Source: Micropruina glycogenica (GTDB lineage: Bacteria > Actinomycetota > Actinomycetes > Propionibacteriales > Propionibacteriaceae). Taken from it: 64,000 nt of DNA. Made by a program: the position numbers and the translations under genes. Below the pieces are notes generated by a model. That model saw only the letters and a list, made by a program, of their open reading frames with translations. It did no database searches and was not told the origin of the DNA. The stretch covers positions 2,914,001 through 2,978,000 of the forward strand of contig NZ_LT985188.1 of NCBI RefSeq assembly GCF_900289045.1, read 5' to 3'. Below are positions 41,151-48,645 of the stretch, one piece after another; positions within the stretch are counted from its first letter, which is position 1; the number at the start of each line of letters is the position of its first letter.

Positions 41151-42517
41151 TTGACTCGTGCTGAATGCCCGCGTGGGTGGGGTCGTTGACTCATCTGAGA
41201 ATGCCCGCGTGGGTCAGGCTGCGGGGATGGGGCTGACGATGAGGCAACGGAAGGCTGTGCTGGCGAGCCAGGTCAAGGCGTGGCCGAAGGCGACCAAGGC
41301 TGAGAAGTCGACCATTTTGGATCATCTGGTCGCGGTCAACGGCTGGCATCGAGACCATGCCCGCAAGATGATCCGGGCAGCGGTCGCCGGTGTGGACGTG
41401 AACCGGCCACGCAGGCCCCGCGAGCCTGTGTTCCGCTACGGACCTGAGGTGATCGACGCCTTGGCGGTGTGCTGGGCGGTGCTGGACGGACCCAGCGGCA
41501 AGATCGTGCGCCCAGCGCTGCCGGTCCTGGTCGCGAGCCTGGTCGCCAAGGGCGAGCTGAACGCGACACCCGAAGTCATCGACGCACTGCTGGCCATGTC
41601 GGCGGCGACCATCGATCGCCGATTGCGGCCCTACCGGCTCGGGCTGGTCGGCAACCTCAAGGGCCGGTCCTTGACCCGCCCCGGATCGCTGTTGAAATCG
41701 TCGATCCCGCTGAAGACCTGGCACGAGTGGGACGACACCCAGCCAGGGTTCATCGAGATCGATCTGGTCGGTCACGACGGCGGCGACAACAACGGCCACT
41801 TCCACTACAGCCTGGACGCTGTCGACGTGGCTACCGGTTGGACCGAAACCATCACCGTGAAGTCCAAGGGCGAAAGGATCGTGGCCACCGGGCTGGAGCA
41901 ACTCGCCCTCCGGTTCCCGTTCGCGATCGTGGGCGTCCACTCTGACAACGGCTCCGAGTTCATTAACCACCACCTGATGAGCTGGTGCAACACCCGTGAG
42001 ATCACGTTCACCCGCGGCCGCCCGAACCATTCCAACGACCAAGCCCACATCGAACAGAAGAACTGGACCAGAGTCCGCCGCAACGTCGGCTACTACCGCT
42101 ACGACACCAGCCGGGAACTCGACCTGCTCAACCAGCTATGGCCCCTGGCCGCTGAACTGTCCAACCTGTTCACCCCGCAACAGAAGCTGAAAACCAAGAC
42201 CCGCACCGGAGCGAAAGTCACCAAGACCTACGACACCGCCACCACCCCGGCCGGCCGGCTGCTCCGTGACCACCCCACCGTCCTCGACGACCAGGACCGG
42301 CGACACCTTGACAGTCGCATCACCCAGGCCAACCCGGCCCAACTACGCCGAGACATCGACCTCATCCAACGCAACCTGCTCGAACTCGCCCGCCGCCGCG
42401 GCACCATCCTCAAAGCAGCCAAACGCAACCACGTCTACCTATCCCGAACAAAAATGACGCGGGCAAAACGAAATGAGTCAACGACCCAACCCAAGCGGGC
42501 ATCTTGACATGAGTCCA
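41151..42517 (+). mobile_element. Insertion sequence (DDE transposase) with complex 60-bp ends
   Basis: Ends at 41151-41210 and 42457-42517 are inverted copies over about 60 bases. Each contains two sub-repeats, GACTC then 8-9 bases then ATGCCCGC with TGGGT, spaced about 35 bases apart. Between them is one transposase gene filling almost the whole element (1367 bp). No clear target duplication is visible at the flanks. It lies between the rpsF promoter and a family C repeat. Confidence 0.8.
41227..42507 (+). CDS. DDE (rve-type) transposase
   Basis: A 426-residue transposase. The N-terminal helical DNA-binding part (STILDHLVAVNGWHRDHARK) is followed by an integrase-like core with the catalytic triad: Asp in GFIEIDLVGHDGG, Asp in VHSDNGSEF, and Glu in QAHIEQKNW exactly 35 residues later (D-35-E). 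A basic C-terminus follows (TKMTRAKRNESTTQPKR). The ATG at 41227 is chosen as the first with family-like sequence after the inverted repeat. The stop lies inside the right end. I cannot name the IS family with certainty. Confidence 0.88.
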   Translation: MGLTMRQRKAVLASQVKAWPKATKAEKSTILDHLVAVNGWHRDHARKMIRAAVAGVDVNRPRRPREPVFRYGPEVIDALAVCWAVLDGPSGKIVRPALPVLVASLVAKGELNATPEVIDALLAMSAATIDRRLRPYRLGLVGNLKGRSLTRPGSLLKSSIPLKTWHEWDDTQPGFIEIDLVGHDGGDNNGHFHYSLDAVDVATGWTETITVKSKGERIVATGLEQLALRFPFAIVGVHSDNGSEFINHHLMSWCNTREITFTRGRPNHSNDQAHIEQKNWTRVRRNVGYYRYDTSRELDLLNQLWPLAAELSNLFTPQQKLKTKTRTGAKVTKTYDTATTPAGRLLRDHPTVLDDQDRRHLDSRITQANPAQLRRDIDLIQRNLLELARRRGTILKAAKRNHVYLSRTKMTRAKRNESTTQPKRAS

Positions 42518-42540
42518 CAGGATCCGCCTCCTGGCGCGAG

Positions 42541-42602
42541 TTGGGGACGGTTCCCAACTCACGCCAACCACCCCGGATTACGCGAGACGGGAACCGTCCC
42601 CC
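42541..42602. repeat. Family C inverted pair
   Basis: GTTGGGGACGGTTCCCAACT from 42541 and GGGAACCGTCCCC ending at 42602 are inverted family C copies about 35 bases apart. They follow the insertion sequence and precede the GreA-like gene. Confidence 0.7.
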
Positions 42603-42666
42603 CACTTGCGCCGCAACACCGATACAGTGCAGAGCCGCCACGGAGCGCCGAGATCAGGAGCCGACC

Positions 42667-43113
42667 ATGACCGACAAGCGCGAGGTTCGCGACGCCGTCG
42701 CGGCCGCCCAACGGGCCGCCATCGCCGCCGCTGAGCGCGCCATCGCCCAACTGCACGGCGCGTCCGAGCTCGACGACGAGACAATCAACGACCCCAGCCT
42801 GATCGCCCAGTCGAGCGTCGACCTCGGCACCGCCGAGGCTCTGGACGACACGCTGCGGCCCCTTCGCGACTCGCTCGCCCAGCTGGAGGCGGTCGACTTC
42901 ACGCCCAGCACCACGGTCGGCCCAGGCTCGCTGGTACAGGTGGACGACGAGTACTACTTCGTCGCGATCTCGGCCGACGACGTCGAGGTGAATGGGCTGA
43001 CCGTGCAGTCGGTGTCGCCCGAGGCTCCGTTCACCCAGGCGATGCTGGGCAAGTCCGCCGGCGACGAGTTCACCGTGCGTGGGCACAACTACCGCATCGA
43101 CCAGGTCGGCTGA
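42667..43113 (+). CDS. GreA/GreB C-terminal-like domain protein
   Basis: A 148-residue protein. The N-terminal half is a helical, Ala-rich region (REVRDAVAAAQRAAIAAAER). The C-terminal half (VGPGSLVQVDDEYYFVAISA, then VQSVSPEAPFTQAMLGKSAG, DEFTVRGHNYRIDQV) resembles the FKBP-like domain of transcription elongation factors GreA/GreB. The N-terminal coiled coil is much shorter than in GreA, so it may be an anti-Gre or Rnk-like regulator of RNA polymerase. ATG 42667 has AGGAG upstream. The family A repeat begins just after its stop. Confidence 0.7.
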   Translation: MTDKREVRDAVAAAQRAAIAAAERAIAQLHGASELDDETINDPSLIAQSSVDLGTAEALDDTLRPLRDSLAQLEAVDFTPSTTVGPGSLVQVDDEYYFVAISADDVEVNGLTVQSVSPEAPFTQAMLGKSAGDEFTVRGHNYRIDQVG

Positions 43114-43118
43114 TCGAC

Positions 43119-43143
43119 GGGGTCTCGACGCGCTCGACCAGCC
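43119..43143. repeat. Family A repeat
   Basis: GGGGTCTCGACGCG then CTCGACCAGCC, a near-consensus copy between the GreA-like gene and the convergent carboxypeptidase gene. Confidence 0.7.
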
Positions 43144-43145
43144 AC

Positions 43146-43916
43146 TCAGGCCAGGCGCAGATACTGTTCGATCGTCATGTTGGCGCCGAGCGCCCTGATC
43201 GCCTTGGCCTGCTCGACGCCCACGTAGCGCCAGTGCCACGGCTCGAACCCGATGCCGGTCACCTTCGTGAGCCCGTCGGGGTAGCGCAGCACGAACCCAT
43301 AGTTCTGCGCGTGCGCGCGCAACCACCGCCACTCGCGGCTGTTGTCGAACGACGTGCCGCGCCCACCCGGGCTGCGCAGGTCGACCGCCAGGCCCGTCTG
43401 GTGCTCGCTCGTGCCCGGCACCGCCACGTACTTCTGCGTGTAGGCCCGCCCCATGCTGGCCAACTTCGACGCGTACAGCGCCTGTTGCGCCGCGTGCGAG
43501 CGGTAGCTCGACACCACGTAGAGCCGCAGGCCGGCCTTCTCAATCGCTCGCTTCAACCCGGCGAACGCCTTGCCTGCGGCCGGGGTCAGCCCGTAGGCGC
43601 CCACGCTCGGACGGTACGCCGCACTCACCTTGTGCTTGGCCGACACCACGACCATGCCGTTGACGGTGAAGGGGTGGCCGAGTTGCTTGCCGCTGCGGTC
43701 GTCCACCGGCTTCGTGGACGGACGCAACGACTCGGACGGCGCCTGCGCAGAGGGCGACGACACCGGTGATGCGGCGCTGCCCGTCTGCCCACTCGGACGT
43801 ACTGCCGCGACCGACGGCGCCGAGCCGGGCTGAGGGGGGACGGCTGAACAGCCGGCAGCGAGCAACCCCGTTGCCAGCGCGCTGATCGCCCAGCGCCGCA
43901 CCACGCCCACCAACAA
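43146..43916 (-). CDS. D-alanyl-D-alanine carboxypeptidase (VanY/M15B type), lipoprotein
   Basis: A 256-residue protein. A short signal ending in the lipobox LLAAGC predicts a lipid-anchored exported enzyme, followed by a Ser/Pro-rich linker. The VanY domain has LRLYVVSSYRSHAAQQALYA, zinc ligands in GTSEHQTGLAVDLRS, and FEPWHWRYVG. It trims D-Ala from peptidoglycan stems. The TTG at 43916, six bases after AAGGGG, is the preferred start; a TTG and GTG just downstream are alternatives. It is divergent from an MFS transporter. Confidence 0.88.
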   Translation of the reverse strand: MLVGVVRRWAISALATGLLAAGCSAVPPQPGSAPSVAAVRPSGQTGSAASPVSSPSAQAPSESLRPSTKPVDDRSGKQLGHPFTVNGMVVVSAKHKVSAAYRPSVGAYGLTPAAGKAFAGLKRAIEKAGLRLYVVSSYRSHAAQQALYASKLASMGRAYTQKYVAVPGTSEHQTGLAVDLRSPGGRGTSFDNSREWRWLRAHAQNYGFVLRYPDGLTKVTGIGFEPWHWRYVGVEQAKAIRALGANMTIEQYLRLA

Positions 43917-44023
43917 TGCACACCCCTTCGACCTCGCCAATCCTGTCACGCGCGAGCGTCCAGACCGGTCCACGGCACGAGCCGCCGAAGCGTCGCCATG
44001 GGCGAAGAGATAGAACAGAAGGT

Positions 44024-45373
44024 GTGAGCGAACCGGCCAAAGTGACGCGCTCGGCACTGATCGTGTGGGGTGTCGCGGTCGGCGCCTACATGCTCACCGT
44101 CTTCATTCGCAGTTCGCTGTCGGTGGCCGGGCTGTTGGCCGCCGACCGGTTCGGCATCACGGCCGCGCAACTGTCGTTCTTCACCACGCTGCAGTTGCTG
44201 GTGTACGCCGCCATGCAGGTGCCGGCCGGCCTGGCGATCGACCGATTCGGCCCGCGCCGGGCGCTGATCGCCGGCATCACCGTGCTGACGCTGGCCCAGG
44301 TCGGGTTCGCCCTGGCACTCACCTACCCGGCTGCGATCATCGCCCGCGTGTTCATCGGCGGCGGCGACGCGGTGATCTTCACCAGCGTGTTACGCCTGGT
44401 CAGCTCCTGGTTTCCGATGATGCGCATTCCCCTGTTCACCCAGTTCACGGGCCAGTTGGGCCAGATCGGCGCGATGGCCGCCACGGTGCCGATGACGCTG
44501 CTGCTGCGCGACGTGGGGTGGACGGCGACCTTCGCCACGCCTGCAGCACTCGGTGTGGTGTTCGTGCTGCTCCTGCTGGTGCTGGTGCGCGACACCCCGA
44601 CCCGCCGCACCCAGCCCGGCCCACCGATTTCGCGCCGACGGGTGGTCAGCACCATCGTTGAGGTCTGGGCACGTTCGGGCACCAAGATGGGGTTCTGGGT
44701 GCATTTCTCGACACCGTTCAGCGTCATGGTCTTCGCGTTGTTGTGGGGCTACCCGTTCTTGGTGCAGGGGCAGGCCACCGACCCGATCGCCGCCGGCGTG
44801 TTGCTGCTGCTGGCCACGTTCGTGTCGATGCTGACGGCGCCGCTCATCGGACAGTTCGTGGCCTACCGTCCGTTTCACCGCTCGACCCTGGTGCTCGCCA
44901 GCCTGGCCGTGCAGATGGTCGTCTGGGCCGCGGTGCTGCTGTGGCCGGGGCCCGCTCCGCTGTGGCTGCTGGTCGTGCTGGCGGCGGTGATCGGTGTGGG
45001 CGGACCGGTCTCGATGATCGGCTTCGACTACGCCCGCACGTCCAACCCCCCGGCGCAACTGGGCGGAGCCAACGGCATCGTCAACCAGGGCGGCTTCATC
45101 GCCACCGTGCTGGTGGTGTCGGCCGTGGGGGTGATTCTCGACCGGCTGACGCCACCCGGTCAGCCGTACGGCCGCGAAGCTTTCGGGTGGGCCATGTCGG
45201 CGCAGTTCCTGCTCTGGACGATCGGCATCGTGCAGGTGGCCCGCTACCGGGTACGCACCCGCCGTGAGTTTCACGACCTGGACGCCGACGGCTACGAGCG
45301 GTTTCGCCACCATGACCTCAGCGTCGACTGGAACCTCAGCGTGCGCCCGCCGATCGACCGTCGGGACGACTGA
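44024..45373 (+). CDS. MFS transporter
   Basis: A 449-residue major facilitator protein. About 12 helices, with VPAGLAIDRFGPRRALIAGI as the loop 2-3 signature and FIGGGDAVIFTSVLRLVSSW after it. The C-terminus is cytoplasmic and charged (RREFHDLDADGYERFRHHD). Resembles the nitrate/anion and hexuronate branches, but the substrate is unknown. The GTG at 44024 is chosen as the first start before helix 1. It is divergent from the carboxypeptidase gene. Confidence 0.87.
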   Translation: MSEPAKVTRSALIVWGVAVGAYMLTVFIRSSLSVAGLLAADRFGITAAQLSFFTTLQLLVYAAMQVPAGLAIDRFGPRRALIAGITVLTLAQVGFALALTYPAAIIARVFIGGGDAVIFTSVLRLVSSWFPMMRIPLFTQFTGQLGQIGAMAATVPMTLLLRDVGWTATFATPAALGVVFVLLLLVLVRDTPTRRTQPGPPISRRRVVSTIVEVWARSGTKMGFWVHFSTPFSVMVFALLWGYPFLVQGQATDPIAAGVLLLLATFVSMLTAPLIGQFVAYRPFHRSTLVLASLAVQMVVWAAVLLWPGPAPLWLLVVLAAVIGVGGPVSMIGFDYARTSNPPAQLGGANGIVNQGGFIATVLVVSAVGVILDRLTPPGQPYGREAFGWAMSAQFLLWTIGIVQVARYRVRTRREFHDLDADGYERFRHHDLSVDWNLSVRPPIDRRDD

Positions 45374-45406
45374 CCGCAGCGCGTCCCCGCCGCTCTCCGC
45401 GACCAT

Positions 45407-45549
45407 CGCGCGACGTTGCTCGCGATGGGTGACGTTGCTCGCGTTCGTCCGCAGGCAACGAGCGCAATCGCGAGCGACGTCGCGCGGCCGTCGTGAGCGT
45501 GCGTCAGACCCTGCGTTCATTGATCCCGTGAGACCCTGCGTCATTGATC
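45407..45549. repeat. Long imperfect hairpin plus short direct repeats
   Basis: The arms at 45407-45426 and 45467-45486 (CGCGCGACGTTGCTCGCGAT against its inverse with one mismatch) enclose further GACGTTGCTCGCG copies. Just downstream AGACCCTGCGTTCATTGATC and AGACCCTGCGTCATTGATC are direct repeats (about 45507 and 45531). No gene is in the 235-base gap. Confidence 0.65.
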
Positions 45550-45608
45550 GAAACCCGGCTTACCCTCAATGCACGATCCCGACGCCGCGACCGTCTGCGA
45601 GGCAGCCC

Positions 45609-47357
45609 ATGCGCACCCTGATCCGTCCATTCGTCGCCGCCGCCTGCGCGCTGCTGGTGCTGCTGGCACCCGTCACGCAGGCCCGCGCCACCAACCCAGC
45701 GCCGCCGAAGACGCTGCAGACCCCCGGCATCGACGCGCACCTTGGCTACATCGCGCAGAAGACCTGCACCCCATCGGCCAAGCCCGGCACCACAGCGCTG
45801 CTCAAGGCGCTGATCAAGACCTGGGGGGGCTCGTCGTGGGGCATCTCGCGGTTCTGTTCCAGCGGCGGCACGTCCGAGCACAAAGAGGGCCGGGCGCTCG
45901 ACTGGCACATGGACTCCCGCAAGGCCAAAGACCGCGCCAAGGTGGCCGACATGGTCAAGTGGATGACCGCCAACAACGGCGAGGTCGCCTACCGGCTGGG
46001 CGTCATGTACATCATCTGGAATCAGCGCATCTGGTCGATCTACTACCAAGAGCTCGGTTGGCGAAAGATGGCCAGCCGCGGCTCGTGGACCGCAAACCAC
46101 AAGGACCACGTGCACATCTCGCTCAGCTGGGACGGCGCCATGGCCCAGACCTCGTGGTGGACCGGCCAGGTGCTGACCGTCCCCCAACTCGGGCCCTGCG
46201 GCAAGAGCGGCCGTCCGGCCTGCCTGCCGACCATCGGACGGTCGTCGGTGAAGTCGTTCGCGCACGTGACGGTCGACCCGTTCAGCCCGTACCCGTCGGT
46301 GGTGCCGGCGATCGGGGGCAGCGCCCGGGTGGGCCTGACCCTGAAGGCCGTCGCAGGCACCTGGATGCCGGACGGCTCGACGCTCACCTATCAGTGGCTG
46401 CGCGACGGCAAGGCGATCACCGACGCCACCGGCACCGAGTACGTGGTGGCGGCGGCTGACGTCGGCCACGCGATCAAGCTGCGGGTGAGCGCCACCCTGG
46501 GAACCACCACGGTGACCAAGACCTCCGACGAGACCACCGACACCGTCAAGGGCATCTTTCCCACCCCACGTCCGGTGGTGACGGGTGACTACGTCTTCAG
46601 TTCGAAACTCAGCGGAACCCCGGGCCTCGGCTTTCCTGAGGGCACATCATTCGGCTACCAGTGGCAACGCGACGGCAAGAACATCGCCGGTGCCACGGCC
46701 GCCGAGTACGACCTGACCGCCTCAGATGTCGGCCACGACCTGCGGCTGCGGGTCAGGGCGTCCCTGGCCGGCTACACCACCGACTACACCTACACCAAGG
46801 CCGTCGAGGTGCAGCCGCTGCACTTCACCGCGACGCCCGAGCCCACCATCGACGGCATCCTCCGGGTGGGTGGACGGCTCACCTCAGTGCCGGGCGACTG
46901 GCAGCCCACGGCGGTCTTCACCTACGTCTGGTACCGCAACGGCAAGGCCATCAAGGCCGCCACCAAGGCGGGCTACACGCTGACGTCGTCCGACCTGGGC
47001 AAGGCGATCACGGTGCGGGTGCGGGCTACCCTGCCCGGCTACCAGGCGGTCAGCCGGCTCTCGCCACCCAGCGTGAAGGTTCAATCCGGGCTCACCTCGG
47101 CGTCGGCGAAGCTGTCGGACTCGACCCCTCGCGTGGGTCAGGCGATCACCGTGACCACGGGCACCTGGAAGCCCTCGGGTGTGACGTTCGGCTACCAGTG
47201 GTACCGCAACGGGGTGGTCATCGACGGCGCCATCGAGGCGACCTACACCGTGACCGCGGCCGACAAGGGCAAGAAGCTCAGCGCCCGCATCACCGGCTCG
47301 CTCACCGGCTACCCCGACGCCTCACGAACCACGGCGCGGTCGAGCACGGTGAGCTGA
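45609..47357 (+). CDS. Secreted M15-like (ARB_07466-type) cell-wall protein with four Ig-like repeats
   Basis: A 582-residue exported protein. The signal peptide RTLIRPFVAAACALLVLLAP ends near ARA-TN. The first domain (about 30-205) has FCSSGGTSEHKEGRALDWHM and ANHKDHVHISLSWDG, the His/Asp ligands of an M15-like peptidase fold. Four repeats of about 90 residues follow, each with a YQW/VWYRNGKxI core (LTYQWLRDGKAITDATGTEY, FGYQWQRDGKNIAGATAAEY, FTYVWYRNGKAIKAATKAGY, FGYQWYRNGVVIDGAIEATY). They are typical of surface-attached actinobacterial proteins and may bind the wall. Confidence 0.85.
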   Translation: MRTLIRPFVAAACALLVLLAPVTQARATNPAPPKTLQTPGIDAHLGYIAQKTCTPSAKPGTTALLKALIKTWGGSSWGISRFCSSGGTSEHKEGRALDWHMDSRKAKDRAKVADMVKWMTANNGEVAYRLGVMYIIWNQRIWSIYYQELGWRKMASRGSWTANHKDHVHISLSWDGAMAQTSWWTGQVLTVPQLGPCGKSGRPACLPTIGRSSVKSFAHVTVDPFSPYPSVVPAIGGSARVGLTLKAVAGTWMPDGSTLTYQWLRDGKAITDATGTEYVVAAADVGHAIKLRVSATLGTTTVTKTSDETTDTVKGIFPTPRPVVTGDYVFSSKLSGTPGLGFPEGTSFGYQWQRDGKNIAGATAAEYDLTASDVGHDLRLRVRASLAGYTTDYTYTKAVEVQPLHFTATPEPTIDGILRVGGRLTSVPGDWQPTAVFTYVWYRNGKAIKAATKAGYTLTSSDLGKAITVRVRATLPGYQAVSRLSPPSVKVQSGLTSASAKLSDSTPRVGQAITVTTGTWKPSGVTFGYQWYRNGVVIDGAIEATYTVTAADKGKKLSARITGSLTGYPDASRTTARSSTVS

Positions 47358-47399
47358 GCGCCGTAGGGCTGCTGAGGCGGCCCTGTGCTGGCGGTTTTC

Positions 47400-47477
47400 C
47401 TCCGAAAGTTGCGCGCCAGTGGTGCCCACCGGCCTGTTTATCGGCGTGTCGCGATCACTGGCGCGCAACTTTCGGAG
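47400..47477. terminator. 22-bp perfect inverted repeat after the M15-like gene
   Basis: Arms at 47400-47421 and 47456-47477 (CCGAAAGTTGCGCGCCAGTG core) match perfectly over 22 bases with a 34-base loop. It could terminate the M15-like gene, but stem length and loop size look more like a small inverted-repeat (MITE-type) scar. Confidence 0.5.
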
Positions 47478-47534
47478 CATCGTCGCGTCGCCCGCGCTTC
47501 GATGCCGTCGGTGACCACCGTTAGGCTCGCAGCC

Positions 47535-48326
47535 ATGATCGTGATGGGTGCCCATGTCGACCAGACAGACCCGATCGTCGAAGCCAAGGCTCGCGGCGCC
47601 GGGCTCAGCCAGTTCTTCCTCGGCGACCCGCAGGGCTGGAAGGGTCCGAAGGTGGCCTATGCGGGCGGTGCGGCCACGCTCAAAGCCGACGCCGAATCCG
47701 CCGGCGTCGCGCTGTACGTGCATGCGCCGTACGTGCTGAACGTGGCCAGCAGCAACAACCGCATCCGCATCCCGTCCCGGCAGCATCTTCAGAAGCAACT
47801 CACCGCGGCCGCCGAGATCGGCGCCGCCGGCGTAATCGTGCACGGCGGCCATCTCAACAAGAACGAGGATCCGCAGGTCGGTTACGCCAATTGGTTCAAG
47901 GCGGTCGACAGGCTCGACATCGCCGTGCCGCTGCTGATCGAGAACACAGCGGGCGGCACCAACGCGATGACCCGCCAACTCGAGTCGATCGACCGGCTCT
48001 GGTCGGCGATCGCGGCCTCGGCCAACGCCGACATGGTCGGTTTCTGTCTCGACACTTGTCATGCCCACGCGGCCGGACTCGAACTTCTTGGACTCGTGGA
48101 CCGGCTGAAGTCGATCACCGGACGGCTCGACCTGATCCACGCCAACGACTCCCGCGACCCGTTCGATTCCGGCGCCGACCGGCATGCCAACTGGGGCACC
48201 GGCCACTGCGATCCCGACGGTGTGGCCGATGTGCTGCGCAGTGCCGACGCCCCCGTCGTCATCGAAACCCCGGGCGGCGTGCCCGAGCACGTCCTCGACC
48301 TCACCTGGCTCGCAGATCGCCTGTAG
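47535..48326 (+). CDS. nfo: Deoxyribonuclease IV / AP endonuclease
   Basis: A 263-residue TIM-barrel nuclease of base excision repair that cuts 5' to abasic sites. Metal-site motifs: VIVHGGHLNKNED (His), PLLIENTAGGTNAM (Glu), GFCLDTCHAHAAG (Asp and His), LIHANDSRDPFDSGADRHAN (Asp, His) and VVIETPGG (Glu). FFLGDPQGWKGP matches the family N-terminal region. Length is slightly short but complete. ATG 47535 is the family start. Single gene. Confidence 0.92.
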   Translation: MIVMGAHVDQTDPIVEAKARGAGLSQFFLGDPQGWKGPKVAYAGGAATLKADAESAGVALYVHAPYVLNVASSNNRIRIPSRQHLQKQLTAAAEIGAAGVIVHGGHLNKNEDPQVGYANWFKAVDRLDIAVPLLIENTAGGTNAMTRQLESIDRLWSAIAASANADMVGFCLDTCHAHAAGLELLGLVDRLKSITGRLDLIHANDSRDPFDSGADRHANWGTGHCDPDGVADVLRSADAPVVIETPGGVPEHVLDLTWLADRL

Positions 48327-48346
48327 GGCTGACGGAAGTTGCTAGC

Positions 48347-48455
48347 CATCATCCCGGCGCACGCCGGGATCTCCCAACGATGCGGGCGCGCAGGTCTCGA
48401 CAAGCTCGACCAACGGTCGTTCTACCCCGTCATCCCGGCGCACGCCGGGATCTCT
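48347..48455. repeat. Family B - A - B repeat cluster upstream of pta
   Basis: CATCATCCCGGCGCACGCCG then GGATCTCCC at 48347-48375, GGTCTCGACAAG then CTCGACCAACGG at 48393-48416 (an intact family A site), and TCATCCCGGCGCACGCCGGG then ATCTCT from 48430. The remaining gap to pta (48456-48645) contains no gene I can support. Confidence 0.8.
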
Positions 48456-48645
48456 GACCGTGACGTGGTGAATCCCTAGCAAACCCGACAAAGCTGAACG
48501 AAGCCGGGCGCAAACGTGACATCGAAGCGGCGTCAGACACAGCACCGGTTCTCAGCAACGCGGCTAGGTCGGGCACGGACGTCCATAGCCCAGTGGGCGG
48601 GCGTCTGGCAGACAGTCCTCCGGTCAGGGGTTTAGCCTGAACGTC

